A stretch of 64,000 nt of DNA from Apostichopus japonicus. Taxonomy: Eukaryota; Echinodermata; Holothuroidea; Aspidochirotida; Stichopodidae. Position numbers and translations under genes: made by a program. Below the pieces are notes generated by a model. The model had not been told where the DNA came from and searched no databases. It was given only the letters and a program-made list of their open reading frames with translations. The stretch is from NCBI RefSeq assembly GCF_037975245.1, contig NC_092562.1:26213054-26277053 (forward strand), written 5' to 3'. Each line of letters starts with the position of its first letter. Position 1 is the first letter of the stretch. Below, one piece after another: positions 1-13,388 of the stretch.

Positions 1-2266
1 TTTCTAACAGTTTGCCAGCTTTCGATAATTCTTTATATACGCATACAACTATTTGCTCTTGCACCGATCCTTCTACTGTTATCTGTATAGTTCCAAAAAA
101 GAGCTTAAATGGGCTACTCTGCGATATCAAATTAAAATTCACTCTGAATATTGCAAAAATTCTTATATCAACGGTCATCACCGGTATACTTTCTGGGTAC
201 AGATGGGTTTGCAATTGGAAAAGAACAGATAGGTTTGATGAATCTTTGCTAATTTTTTATATTTTTTATTCAAAACATCACCCAGCAACCTCTTTTACTG
301 ACTATTCCTTATTTACCAACAAAATCTCAAAAGGAAGTATTATTCTTAATACTGATCCACTGGGGAGGGTGTGTAACAGTAAAGGTTAACACCCCTCCCC
401 TATTCAATCTCACTTAAACCAAAACTCCAACATAAATAAACAAACAATGGTTCCGTAGTTATTAGCAGTCTTGCGTTCAGACCTAATTTTAGACCTCATT
501 GATATAGTCTAAATATATCTCAGAATGCACCATTTTACGTCTAGAATATGCATTTCTCTGTGGAGGATACCAGGAGTACACCTTCACGGTTCCAAGACCA
601 CACCCCTCCGTTTTAAAAATCATGGATCCACTCGATCCTGGTATAAGTTAACTGAAAATGCTCTCAATCTATAATTCTGTGATTATTTCCCACCAAGTTT
701 GTGAGCCTTAATATTGTTTGAGCGAACGATATATCCATCACTTGTCTATATTTTCCTCGAAAACATTTACTTCTCTGACAGTATATATTGGCTACCCAAT
801 CTTACCCACTTTAAAATTTATCTCCTGTTTTTCCTTAAGTCATTTATTTTTACTGTCATTCTGAATGAATTCACGAGTGGTAATCTGGCAAATTTGTTAG
901 TATAACAAAACAATTGACATGTGATACTGTTTAGGTCAAAATGTCATTGTTGTAGAAATTTGAAAAAACTTTCAGCAAATGCTTTTTTTGTTAATAAATT
1001 GTCAAGTCGACTTAGAGTTACAAAGCTACTCGACAACTTGACGATATTAGTCAAGACTGTTAGGTGTAACTTGACAACTCGACTTATTTTTGACGTGCTG
1101 CTTTCGAGTTAAAATCGGTGAGTATGACAACTCGACAATTTGACAAGTTTGGTCAGCATTCGCTTTACCATAACTTCTCAACTCACTAAATATCACATTG
1201 TTTTGACTTTTTGTCTCGCTTTACAGTGCGAGACAGAATCAACTCGGCAAAAATTGGCAAATTTTGGTATAAGGTAGCTTGTAAAATTTCATAATGTCGA
1301 CAATTTAACAAAATGATACAAATTTGTCATGGTGCTGTTGTGTAAGTCATTCTGCAACAGTTAAGTCTATATGTCTCGTCTGCCCTTTTCAGGACTACCG
1401 TAGTTTGACCAAACCAGTAGAAACAACATATCATATGCTTTGTTTATCAACAGTTATTTGAATATGTTCATAGGTCGAGTCACTTATGACCTCTGTGATA
1501 TAACATATACAACTTAACAGTGATGTTCACCTCCATTATTAATATTTTACCCTATAAGTTGACCTGGACCTAATATTATTTTAGTATTTGAAGTTTACCT
1601 TATGATGCCTTTTCGAACTTTGATTTGCTTATTCTACAGATTTTGCATTCCACCTGTTTCTTATGGGAATTCACGTCACCAAAAATGATACACAACCAAA
1701 AATCTTCGTGAAATTTTCTTATAAATCTCCCCAATACTTTATATCTATTCTAGGCTATAATTTAATCCATCTCCACATTTAAAATTATTTATCATATATA
1801 TTAGTGTATACTTTGGATGGTTAGAATTGATTGGTGGTTGTAAAAATTAGGTTCTTTATTGAGTATGCATTGATATATAGTATCGGATTTAAGTTGCAAA
1901 TACGTTGCGTTACGCATGAACCAGACCCGATCTCATGGGACAAAACCGAATCGGCAACAAATAATGTCATACCGGTATATCGGAGAACAAGCGCAGGGTC
2001 AGATCATGTTCAGACACAGTTGAGATTTTCAGTGGGCAATAGCTATGAAACTGTTCCAGCGAACTTTCTGTTTCAACAGTTACAGGCTGAACACGGAGTT
2101 CCACCGTCAGCCCACCCCCCCGCCCCATCATGGTCCTTTCTTCGGCTGCTCTCATGCATGCGCGTCAAGCCTACATAAACGTCATTTCGTATAGGATTGA
2201 TCGGTGGTGCAGAACTATATAAAAGTGTAAATGTATTAGTGACAGTGCACTTTTATGGTAACTTAC
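1..2266. other. Left flank, probably intron 1 of the leftmost sulfotransferase-like gene
   Basis: No exon 2 or exon 3 of the sulfotransferase-like family is visible here on either strand. Because the exon 1 at 2267-2547 reads leftward and ends in a good splice donor, this stretch is most simply its first intron. A 125-codon open frame on the plus strand near the left edge has no recognisable domain and no ATG at its beginning, so I do not call it a gene. The stretch also contains the GTCAA-rich low-complexity tract listed separately. Confidence 0.45.
925..1345. repeat. GTCAA/TTGAC-rich degenerate low-complexity repeat
   Basis: Words such as CAACTTGAC, GACAACTCGAC and TTGACAAG recur on both strands with irregular spacing, so the tract can pair with itself in many registers. 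A second tract of the same character lies at 38976-39186. No coding potential is evident. It is a degenerate simple repeat rather than a transposon with clear ends. Confidence 0.6.
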
Positions 2267-2547
2267 GTGAAATTTTCGGCCTTTTCCAAATTGCCACCTT
2301 TGTATTGGTCTTTCACCGAGTCTACCATCTTTGCAGCGGTCTCGAATTGCGAATAAAACGATTTCATTTTGGGGAATTTGACGAAAGTCTCCGGATTTTC
2401 GAACACTCGATTAAAGTAAACTGAAGTATATGGCTCGTGCCATACCATAGATCCGTCCATATGTGCAACACATTTTTCTAAAACGGTTGATAAACTTCTT
2501 GGGCATACCCAAAGAAAGATACGGTTAGGCGATGTTTCGTCTGCCAT
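2267..2547 (-). CDS. Exon 1 of a partial, divergent sulfotransferase-like gene
   Basis: This is the first coding exon of a P-loop sulfotransferase-superfamily protein whose remaining exons must lie left of the window. It encodes 93 codons plus two bases, starting at an ATG (MADETSPN) and ending in ...AENF before a GTAAGT donor, the same phase as the other first exons in the window. The 5'-phosphosulfate-binding loop is clear (RIFLWVCPRSLSTVLEKC), followed by MVWHEPY and YFNRVF. It is two residues shorter at the N-terminus than the 26-54 kb copies and differs at many positions, so it is an older paralogue. Substrate is unknown. It could be functional if exons 2 and 3 exist upstream of position 1, or an orphan exon. 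Confidence 0.8.
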
Positions 2548-3098
2548 GGTCTATGTTTGAACGTGATCTGTGCGCGACGGAGCCTCTATCAAGAGTGGAG
2601 CTGTATTACAGTGAACTGTGTTTATTATCCTCACATTTACGAATGTTTGCCCTGACACGCCATCAGATACCGCCGGGTAATGATCAAAAGAGACAAAAAC
2701 GGTTTGTGCACGAAAGGGGGCAGAGTTTAGTGTGTTAAAATGTGACCTGTTTCATTTGACGAAAGCATTGTTGAAAAATCATTGGATCTTATAACGCACA
2801 TTTGTTTTTCATCAAATGATTGTACGTAGGACATATACAGTCAACATTCTTCATTTTGAAGGCGGAGTTATTTCTATGGCACCAGGTGTTGTAGGATATT
2901 ATTCCCATAACCTACAAGGTTTCCCATTCTAGACATTCACTATCACATTACATCACATACATGACACGCAAGTCATATATACTCATTATGGTATGTCGAT
3001 GATGCGAAAATGGGTGTAATAATCCCAATGGTTGGCAAATGATTTCAAAGTTGCATAATTCAAATTTCATCCGACAGATTTAGGAAGAGACAGGAACA
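2548..3098. other. Upstream flank of the leftmost exon 1
   Basis: This stretch should hold the promoter and 5' untranslated region of the minus-strand gene beginning at 2547. I see no convincing TATA box or other gene. It does not resemble either of the two upstream segments found behind the exon 1 copies at 31-54 kb. Confidence 0.35.
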
Positions 3099-3102
3099 TT
3101 AA

Positions 3103-6100
3103 CAGTCGGAGATCTGCCCCTGTGACCTCCGATTTTATTAACGAATTTGCATATCACTACGTTTGAATTTCGGCGGTCGCGTAAGGCTACACGCATAGAG
3201 TTTTCCGATAACCATATATTGTCAAATATGATTCATAATGCCAAAAAAAAGACACATACGCGTAGAAAAAACTATATTTAATGCATGGGTGGAATGTTAT
3301 GTTGAAATTTCGTAAATATTGCCGGAGAAATTAGGCCAAGAAAATTAGATAGCAGTTTCACGTATTGCCGGAGGATGCTTAAAAATCATTCCTAAAACAC
3401 GATTAAGCCTGAAAATAACTCGAAAGTGACCCGAATATTACGTAAGGTGAAATACCTTTTGGATTTTGTCGCATTCAGAACATCAAACATCTTAAGACGG
3501 CTTTTCACAGTTCGTTAAGAAGCAGATTATGCGTTCGTTGGGTGTCTGGCGGCCATATTGAATTTCGACTTGATGTTATCGCGGAATTTCAGCTGAACAT
3601 TTTCTCTCGTAGTTTGATCGCACGTGTAAACAATACATTATATCGTTTTAGATCAGCGCGTTTCTCCAGATGGAAGTAGGGATGAGTAGATAGAATGTAA
3701 AATGCAATTTCAAATCACATCAAGTTTAAGTGGGGGCAAACGAGCGTTGGTTTGTTCCATAGTATACATGCATGTCGAAAGCTATGGCAGGAGAGGTGGG
3801 AAGTGGAGACGAGTGGTTGGTCAGATGGGCACACCTAGGTGAGGCTCGTGGGCACAATACTCCAAGTAAAGTGGGCAATGACCTTAATGGATTTATTTCA
3901 TGGGAATGCTTACGTAGTTTATTCTGCAGTATACAAGCATATCAACTCCCTCCCCCCCCCCATCCATCCACCATGGGGAGCATTTATTTTTTTATAACAC
4001 CAGTTGCTTATCTATTTAATCATAGGCTGACAATGACTCACACCAATCAAAGAAAACAAAATACATATTTGAATTCCTTTTCATCTTTTTTATTCATTGA
4101 TAGAATATGTTGATGGCAATTAAAAAATTATATTAATACAAACAAGGAGAATATTCGCACAAGTTTAAGTACATGGAAAGGTCATATGAAAACAAAGAAA
4201 CATGAAGCGGGTTATAGCAAAGATGTTTCTCACACATATGCTCATATGATATCAAGCAAGCACTGACAGTGGTCAAAAGCAAACAAAGGAGGTAAATAAA
4301 TTGTCCCGCAGTCACAAATTTTACAATAAACCACTCACCAAAGACCTCACTCTTTATCACTTCATAGTAGCCTATCTGAATAGGCCAAGAGAGACTGGCT
4401 GTTGTTTTGAACAAGGCTCAAAGCATATGCAAGGTTACACTTCAGCAAACCTTCACACATGCAGAATTTAAGAAGTAATGTAGCCAAATAAAATGTATTT
4501 GCAGGTTCCTCACTTAAGTGATCAGACTCTGCTCAATACAACTACAGTGCAGCAATCCTTAATAGGTCAATGGACCTGGGTACTGTTAGATTTTGAGCTT
4601 AGCTCCTAGTGCATGTGAGGTTCACATCAGCATGAACCACACAGCGCTGCCCAAATGTGAGAATGATGAGCAGTTATATGTTCTTTCTCAGTACTTAATG
4701 ACCAACTGGACAGCAAATAAAGCTTTCTCACTCTGCATGCATGGGGATATTACCAGGTCTAAGGAGTGACTCAAGTCATTACCACTGCCTTGCAGCAATT
4801 CTGAATGTGTCAAGAAACCTTAGTGGTGTAATGAGGTAGACATATAGTCAGGTTAGAATACATGTGTGACCACATTGGCAAATGGCAGTGACAAAAATGA
4901 CAAACACGTATATATGTTACATATAAAGATCTTAAAATATGTGCAAGTAATTTGCAACTTTGAAATAATGGTTGGCTGCTTGTGGTATGAAAGTATATGA
5001 TAAGTAAACATTGAAAAGAGCAGACTTCTTTAGCAGTATAATAAAATGTAAAATTTGATAAATAATTGGCTATAATGTTCAATAGCTGTCAAGGTAAGGA
5101 ATGCAGAGGTAGAAAAGCACATTCAGCAAAAACAAAAATCAACAATCAAGGTAACATGGCTGTACAACTAATGAGCAAAATGATCATTTAAGTAATGTGA
5201 AGGAATATAGTTGTACTGATTACTATGAAAACAAAAGAGTATATAATGTGCATCCACTTTTTCATACTGAAAAATGTAATACATTTGTTCTATTTACAAT
5301 AAAAATGAAAGAAAGCATGTTTTCTGTGACCACTTTGACACTGATAAAAATTTATAGCTTTTCAACTGTACAAGTAATGACAAACAGGGAACCAAAGCTA
5401 ACAGACTTGTGCATGAACACAAGCACATAAGTGTGACCACTTTGATAAAAAGTAATATGGCTGCTCTTGGTAGTACTGTATATCGAATGATAAAAAAAAA
5501 GGAAACAGAAATATATCTTTTAAATGAAATGGTATAATTATATTAACTCTTTGAAACTGACAAAAGTAACATTATAATGCTACTGCTAGAAAGCATATGA
5601 ATCAAGTGATTACAACCATAATTCTACAGTACAACAGTACTACAGACTGGCAAGAAAGCAAGGCGTCCTCTTTGGCAAGGGTAATCCAAAGTTTAAAAGA
5701 AGCATCTATAGGATGCGATTGCACCCACCAGGCAAGAGTATTTCATGTGGCGTTATGTATGGTTATTATAAGTAAAAGAAGTTAACATTTCCGCAACACA
5801 AGATGTGCAGTGACTATATGCATATATAAAGGTTTTGATAAATATAGAATTTTGATCTCTTTTAAAGCAAAGGTACAGGAATGCTATTAGCAGTTTGTAG
5901 GCAAGTTATAGAAAATGGCAAAAAACTTAATAAATGGGTGTGACCACTTTTGCAAAGACTAACATAAAAGGTGTTGAGCAAAAGATATGGAATAATTTTG
6001 CAAGACAAGTCAGTAGAAGTAGAACCAATGGTAACTTGTTTGAGGCAGTTAAAAATGCACTGCTTCTTAATGTATATACCCATTACTATAAAAATAATAA

Positions 6101-8841
6101 GCCTTACTTTGTCAAACACATTATTTTTTTTGACAATATCCTTCAATGAAAACAAGATATATAAATACAAAATGAACACCCAAAATAAACCCCATCTTCA
6201 AACAGAATACCTAATCATTTATGGATAGGACTTTCCATGGAAGAGTTCACAGTGTTCAAAACTGTGTTCAAACTATACTACACATGTATGAAATTCTGCA
6301 TGCAGTTACTTGTTGCGTGGAAAATCAAATATTCATTGCTTTCTTCCTGTACTGGGCAATCTTTAATCAGTACTAAGAAGTTGAAAATTTTTGGTTACTT
6401 GCTTCAAAACAATACTAAAACAAATTCTTTACCAAGGAAACATGTTTTGGTCTCAGAAATAAGATGCAATAATCAAATAGACAAGATTCAAGCATTTGCA
6501 GGATGCTTACATTACAGTGGAAGCTTTTTATACCACAACATTGGACGGAAACATGTGACAGACAGGAAAACTGTACTTGTAATGTGAGGAGACACAAATC
6601 ACAAACAAACAGTGCAACAATGTTACATCAACAACAACAAAACACACTCTCACAAACAAAAAGAACAATGAATTCAATCTGTGACTGAAAAGAAGGCAAG
6701 TGGTGACGTGAAAGACTTGATAATGGAGTGACGATAAAGTATTATTATTAATGGCCAATGCCAAGGCAAACAGTGAGAAGCATACATGTACAAGAGCCAC
6801 AATACGCTGACAGGCTGGTGAAGAGCTACCGTATTTAGTACATGTATACAAACACAGAAATCTGAAACTTAAAAAAAAGCAGTGTTACTTTTCTGAATTC
6901 TGTCACTTTGAATTTAGTGGTGAAAGTTATGGAGTCAGAAACCAGCAATGACATTTTGGAATAGCTGAAATAATCACCAGTTAGTAGCCTTATTACCAGC
7001 CTGTTCAGCCTTTTATGATAATCAATGAGCTGCCTCCATACAGGATTGTTTATTTCAAAGAAAGATTTCTTCAAGCAATCAACAATCAGTCTGAATGCTT
7101 GACAACGGTGGTCATAATCAAAGCAAATTGTGCTAAAATTTCATACACAAAAAGTAACCAGTTCCAAAAATGTTGACTAAAGGTTGGAAGAGGTTGATAT
7201 GTGTTATAAGTATGACGGCAACCCATTGTGGTTTTCATACACTACCTGTAAACTTACTATCAAACAAGTAGACTCTTTGCCTCTGCTCATACTGTGGAAA
7301 GAAAAATAAATAAAGGTTTATAATGTGGCAGGCCCAAAAAGCAGGCACCCCAACAAAGGCAACAATAACAATAGTAGTAGTAGCAGTAGTTTGCAAGTTC
7401 TCAAGACCCATTTTCACCAGAAAGCACTAGCATAGTACTACTACTACTTGGTCTGCAACTAACTTAAGATAGGCAAGGCTATGGCAATTTCAAGTACTGA
7501 ATCACTCTCAGGCTATGTAGGCCTGTATCCTATTCCTAGTTCATACCCCAAACCTGGCTAGGACTGCCCTCAACTCCTACTGTACAGCCTACAGGAGGCT
7601 AATGGCTGACCTTTACAAATTAACCCAATAATATGCCTACCCCTACTACTAGATTAAGCCTACTAAGATTAAGCAAACATGTCTGAAATGGTATAGGAAT
7701 AAGTTAGGCTATTGCTTGTACTTTTGTAAATTGTGGGCATCAAGAAAGTTTGAATACTAGTAAGACTTCAAAACCATCATACAACTGCAAAAGTTCTGCA
7801 ACTTCTAGATATGAACTTGGCGATAATTTAAAAAGTACAGTAGGGACACCGAACTATGCAAGTAGCAATGCATTTAGAATCAGGGATACCTAACTAATAA
7901 ATAAGCAAGGAGGCTGTGACTGTGAGTAGACAGATTTGATTTTAAGATAAGAGTGTGTCACTAATTCTAAATTGGTAGTACCCTATTATTACTAGGCCTA
8001 GTAATTTACCAACACACTATGTAGGCCCACATACTCTTGGGGCCTACTCCAAATCATATTCATAATTTACCCTGTGCTTATGCACACCTGTAGGCTGTAG
8101 GACAGTTTTGTGTACGTACTACTACTATAACACGTTAATATACATAGGTAAGGCTACTGACAAATATAATTTACCCTGTGCTTATGCACACCTGTAGGCT
8201 GTAGGACAGTTTTGTGTACGCACTACTACTATAACAAGTTAATATACATAGGTTAGGCTACTGACAAATATACTGTGTACTCAGTAGCTTTGTTAGTGAA
8301 GCCTAAGCACTGATCGCTTCGTGTAGTGTATACGATAGGATAAAAATAAAAGACCCAAGCAACACGTTTAGGGTCTAATTTTCAGCAGGCCAAAAATAAC
8401 CTTATTTAACTGTGAAATGACTCCACGTTGAGGTATGTTGTAGACAAAAATGTTTTATACATGAAAATACACCCGTTGGTACGACTGGTGACTTAAGACG
8501 GCAATGTCACAGATAAAATCGGAGCTAAAATTTAGGTACTCACCTCACTATTTCTCGCAAGTAACGTTCATTAATTCGTCGTCAACCGTGTCCCAGCAGC
8601 TTAGGTTCGTCAAAACTCGGATATTCTCGGGTAAAGGAATTTGTCACGTCACACATCAAGAAAGTTAACGCTTCTAAAATATATGAATATGCATAATTCC
8701 GACAATTTCCGTATGTGGTGCCGATTGGATTCGCGCAACTTCGCAATCCGGAAGAGAGTAGTTTTCACTACTTCCGGTTAGGCTTCTCGTGGCTAATAAT
8801 TGCGCAATAACGGTTTTTTATTGAGGTCAGATCTCCGACTG
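3103..8841. mobile_element. 5.7-kb DNA transposon with TTAA target duplication
   Basis: The ends are inverted copies of CAGTCGGAGATCTG, and both are flanked by TTAA (3099-3102 and 8842-8845). A TTAA target and a CAG-type terminus fit the Kolobok or piggyBac superfamilies of cut-and-paste transposons. No long transposase frame is present. The right end resembles a minus-strand 5' untranslated exon with a GTGAGT donor near 8553, and a 34-nt segment at 7258-7291 (minus) has a strong polypyrimidine tract plus AG and a GTAAGT donor. The element may therefore carry a spliced gene that I cannot reconstruct, or be non-autonomous. Most of its interior is AT-rich and featureless, with the motif TGTGACCACTTTG recurring between 4.8 and 6.0 kb. 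Confidence 0.6.
8062..8269. repeat. Tandem duplication, two 104-bp units
   Basis: Two adjacent copies (8062-8165 and 8166-8269) begin ATAATTTACCCTGTGC and differ at only a few positions, so the duplication is recent. It lies inside the TTAA-flanked transposon. Confidence 0.85.
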
Positions 8842-8845
8842 TTAA

Positions 8846-10019
8846 TGACACGGCCAGAGGCGAATGAAAGGTTTTGTCAATTCACAAAGGGTGCTGCCCT
8901 GGGGTCGTTTTAAGGTGACCCTATACTGTAGAGAACGACCTCCCACAGATAAAGATTAATGACGTTTTATATGTCAAAATTACGAATTTTGAGGCATTTG
9001 TAGACTAAAAGTTAGGCATGCATAAAAGATTTAAAAGACATTGTTGCGTTAGTAAACACTCTTGATTTTTTTTTTTTTTTTTTTTTGCGTGAGGTTGACG
9101 AAGTGGGTGCATGTACACAAGTATACAGGAATGGCTAAGAGGACAAACGAAGAATTTATACTCGTTTACCGGAACGCAGTTCCCTCTCCATGAGTGCCCA
9201 TCATAACGGATGAGTGATTTCACTCTTTACCTCATTTTCAGGGACAAACAATTAACAAAAGGAGACTAAATAGCAATACTAAATTATGCCGATAGACTAC
9301 TTAGCTTCGGTTTCTCTTTCGTTGCATGATGTATGTTGTAATGCGGTGAAGTAAAAAACTGCCGTATAGGTTGAGTAATAATCCAGATCGAACCTCACGT
9401 ATACTACAAAGTTTCTAGTCAAATTGTACGCTACTGCGACGTCTTCAACGTTGACACATATTACAATATTTGAAAAGGTAGGCGTATCACTACTAACAAA
9501 TCGAGATCCGAGATAATGAGAAGCGTGTGTCTATCAACCTACCCACCCATATACCAATATGTAATTTGCAAGTGTTTTGATATTGTTCAATATAGACTCT
9601 GCCTTACTATAGTTCTTTTATACACCGAAAATAGAGATTAAGATGAACGTGATCCAGGACCGCATAGCCACAGGAGACAGGAAGGGGGGTGGGGGAGGGG
9701 TGGGGGTGGGTGGAGGGTGCATAGCGTGTGTGGGGAAAAATAAAATAATATCAGCGATGGATTACCTTTACAGCACAAACACGCAAAGTCGTATAGCCAC
9801 CAGCAACACATTTACACTGAAATGATAGCCCAATTTTGCATCTTAACCCTTTACCGAAACAAACATTTGTCACTTACATTTGACACCTCCTCAGGACGGA
9901 CGGTAGTCTACATTTTGCTCTCGTGAAGAGAAATATCGACCGCCTGCTACAAGCCTGATGTGGTATACAGGCCTGTAGTCAGAGTAACCCTTTTTTTGTG
10001 GGGGGGGGGGGGCATCAAC
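8846..10019. other. Unassigned stretch
   Basis: No gene is recognisable. It holds a T20 run near 9067 and a G-rich tract at 9684-9717. The sequence before 10020 ends in another G run, typical of the miniature transposons in this genome. Confidence 0.4.
9684..9717 (+). other. G-quadruplex-type tract
   Basis: Five runs of three to six G are separated by single T or A residues. Such short loops are the classic arrangement for a very stable G-quadruplex. No nearby gene start or replication feature is visible, so any role is unknown. Confidence 0.55.
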
Positions 10020-11335
10020 CAGGGGCGTATCCAGGATTTTCCAATAGGGGGCGCCAGGCATGAATGATCGCCGTCCTGGGGGGTGGGTCTAAGGGGAGGG
10101 GTGTACAATTTTTGCTTTCGAAGAAAGGCTGAAATGCAAAATGGTGTCATATGCATGGGCGGCGATCCGTACTTCCGAGTGGGGGGGGGGATATGACCTT
10201 GTTGACTATCTAAGCGTAGCGCCACCATGGGTTGGCGCGAAGCGTACAAGAAAATTTTGGGATTGACAAACCCTCTAGATGGCCGGAAACGGCACTTCAA
10301 GAGGTTTCCAAGCGGCATATACCCAACTTTAAAATAGGGATGTCATGTCCGAAATATCTCATAATCAGGATCCAAAATACTTTTTTTTAATTTCGGGTGT
10401 TATTTTGGGAAAATTGCCCCTGTCAATCTTGTTTCAGGCGCAACGTTAGAATGTTCGAGAGCTTATATTATTCGATGAAGAAAATGGCCTCATGCAGGCT
10501 ATTATAGGCCTATACACATGCAATACACAATTACACATAGTTACATTCCTAGGTACCGATTGCTAGGGCATCCAGGTGAAACGTGTATTAAGCATTACCC
10601 TGGTAACATGAGATTCTCAGCTGTTCGAGGGAACATGTACGTGTGTAGGCCTACTATATATGAATACTATGAGGGTGCATATATGTACTATATCAATACC
10701 GTGGGCGCAATAATACATTTTGTTGTTATAGGGCAAATGAAGCCTACAGTCAACTATTTTTGCTTTATAAAGACGCTTTATTTGAAAAGATCGCACTGCG
10801 TTTATGGTAGGCGAGAAATGAAGCTAAAAAAGAGCCGTACATTAACGAAGATGCATAAATGTAGGCATGAAAATATTCTTATCCCTGGAATTTGGTGGGG
10901 GGGGGGGATATGGTGCATTACATCCCCTCCACCCATTTTCATGGGGGATATATCCCCCCTCCACCCAGGATCGCCGCCCATGGCCATATGTGATCCATTT
11001 TTCGACCTTAATAATAAGCAACATTTCCAGTAAATATGGACACAAAATGCACAATTTAGTATGGCTGGCATGTCACTTAGTGTTTATAGTGATAATACAA
11101 ACACAATTACCATCTATGTTTCTAAAACTATTATGCCGCCCAACTTCGCCAGAACCTTTTTTTGGCAAACAAAAAATAAAGCATACGGGAGGGGGGAGGG
11201 GGGTTGAGCGATCACCGACATCTCACATAAAGGTCGTCATCAATTTTTTTTTTTTTGCTAAACTTTTTTTTTTTTGGTGACGGCCAATAGGGGGGGGGGG
11301 GCGCGCGCCTGTTGCGCCCCCTGGATACGCCCCTG
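10020..11335. mobile_element. Non-autonomous TIR element, 5-bp target duplication
   Basis: The termini CAGGGGCGTATCCAGG and CCTGGATACGCCCCTG are perfect inverted repeats of 16 bp, and TCAAC is duplicated on both sides (10015-10019 and 11336-11340). A second member with the same termini and another 5-bp duplication is at 51294-52925. No transposase is encoded. The interior contains the TATCTAAGCG(G/T)AGCGCCACC core module (10204-10312), long G runs, and two inverted blocks around GGGCGGCGATC. The termini look hAT-like, but the duplication length is five rather than eight. Confidence 0.75.
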
Positions 11336-12234
11336 TCAACGCAGGAAGTTTGTCGTCCTGGCGGAGAGGTCCCCTTAGAGAAATGTTTGCTTATCTCAGA
11401 GGGCTTAGATGCGAATTAGTGGTGCAATCTTTATTGCATAGATTTGAATTCCATTTCTATATTCGAATGCAACCGTATATCTTTTTTTAACCGTTATTTT
11501 GAAAAAAAATAAATTGATCATTTTGCGGACATGTGGCCCTCGTGGACCCCCCCCCCCCACCAGTCGCTACATGCTTGGTGGTACACTGGCAGGATAGTAA
11601 GTTCATTCATTTGATAATTTTGCAATAATAATAATAAAAATTACGTACGGTATACGTTATTGTTCAAACTATAGAAAGTGTGGTGTTTTTAATCATGGTT
11701 TAGTTAGGTTCTTTTGAATAAACAGCTTTGAGAGTCTGACAAATGTATCTCAGAGATGCTGAAACTTAACCAACTCGTGAATAACACATCATATTGCTTG
11801 TTTTGTTTTACGAAAAACTATATCTTCTAGAGTTTTTGCATCTGACTGTTAAACATACAAACCTTCATTAAACTTAGACCCTATGTAAGTTGAAATGGAT
11901 AAACATTTTAGCCTGGTCCCCTCACATCACGCTCTACGAGCCAAGTTGATTATGAAACGTTAGATTGCATTATATACAAGATAATTTGCCAGCACAGAAT
12001 TCACTTTTCTATAACCTTTTTTTCTTTGAAATAGTCATAAAACCAAACAATAAGCTGAAATGCAAATGTTCCGGCCGGGTTTGGTTTACAGTGACGTTAC
12101 GTTTGTCGGTGAAATTCTGCACAAGGTTTATTCCAGAGACGATATTTGAAAATTATTTAACGTTCTATTTATGGTAAAATGGATTGACGTCAATCTTTTG
12201 ACGTCAAGCGTTCTCTTTGGAAAAAGGTCATTTC
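11336..12234. other. Unassigned AT-rich stretch
   Basis: No gene is recognisable. A C13 run lies near 11550. The right end may include the degraded 5' portion of the LINE listed next, but I cannot align it to protein before about 12235. Confidence 0.35.
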
Positions 12235-12361
12235 GTCAATGACACTTTCCTAGTTCTCTTGAAAGTTGTTTGCTACCCTGGAACAAAATTTTCTGCTCTC
12301 TAAGCACGATAGATACGCTATGCGTGGGCTTCCCTTACACTGGTTCAGAAATTACCTTAGT

Positions 12362-13388
12362 CAAGGGCGTCGGAACCGGGGGGGGGGGCACGTGCCCCCC
12401 ACTTTTCCTCAGGTTAAAAATGTGCCCTTTTCTACATAAAATTTTGTAAATAAACCTACGTCGATTGAAATATTTCGGGAAGATTTATATTTACTACCAT
12501 AGGCGTATGAGCCCAATTTGATTTGGGGGGCTGTAACGAAAAATATTACCAAGTTTTTTCGCGCGCGCCTCGCGCGTTCAACATCTTATTGTGCATATCA
12601 TATAGGCATGCGTCGGTTATGCCAATATGCCAATAATTACATACAATCATTTTCGTGTTAATACCCTTCCATATTGGTTATAATTATTGGGAAAGTCGTT
12701 ACAATAATAATGATCATAATAATATCCGTTTAACCATTGAAAAACACATAGCAAATTATTTTTCTTTCAGTATGTGCCCGAAAAATTCTCAGCATAGTGC
12801 CCGAATTTTCACAAAAATGTTTGGTTGGGGGGGGGGGGGGGCTGCAGGCCACCCGCCTCCTACGCCTATGTGTACTACCACAAGGCTTCTAACATTCTGG
12901 TGAGTGCCATTAGGCATATTCAATTTGCCAAAATATCCTAATGCATTTCCAAAAATGCATTGCTATATTACATTGTGACTTTGTAATAAGCAGAAGCCAT
13001 TTAATAGCCTACTATGAATAATGAGTATAGCTTTAATATCCCATAACCTACCCCATCCTTTCGTATTTTGACATATTTCATTTGCTTTCATGCATGTATA
13101 GATCGCGTGTGCAGGGACTTGGACTTTATAATGATTTCACCTCATTTTGTCTCGAAAAAAAACTTGTTCCTTGTTTCCCAATTTGCACATTGCAGTGCTA
13201 GTATGCATTTCTTCCTTGAGGGGGGGGGGGGGGGGCGTTGATGGAGTGATGTGTATACGCAAATAAGATAATACAATAAGAGTAATAAAGGGTACTAAAT
13301 ATCAGGCTGCATCAGTCCATCGAATTTCAGCAAAGTGCCCTTCGACGTTGGTGCTCCCCCCAGATTAAAAGTGCTTCCGCCGCCCTTG
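12362..13388. mobile_element. Non-autonomous hAT element inserted in the LINE
   Basis: Termini CAAGGGCGTCGGAACC and GCTTCCGCCGCCCTTG are imperfect inverted repeats, flanked by a perfect 8-bp duplication ACCTTAGT (12354-12361 and 13389-13396). Removing the element restores the LINE reading across ...FRNYLS / NRYQCVV. Eight-bp duplications and CA..TG ends are diagnostic of hAT transposons. Near the left end is a G-run, CACGTG, C-run palindrome. A second element sits inside it at 12498-12870. Confidence 0.85.
12498..12870. mobile_element. Second hAT-type miniature element nested in the first
   Basis: The termini CATAGGCGTATGAG and CTCCTACGCCTATG are inverted repeats, with a near-perfect 8-bp duplication (TTTACTAC and TGTACTAC). 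It carries CGCGCGCCTCGCGCG and a G12 run. A truncated relative lies at about 52180-52490 in the opposite context, ending in CCTACGTCTATG. No coding capacity. Confidence 0.7.

Noticed and set aside
12-389. 125-codon open frame at the left edge
   Set aside because: It begins at TTG, has no domain and no splice signals, and lies in a probable intron.
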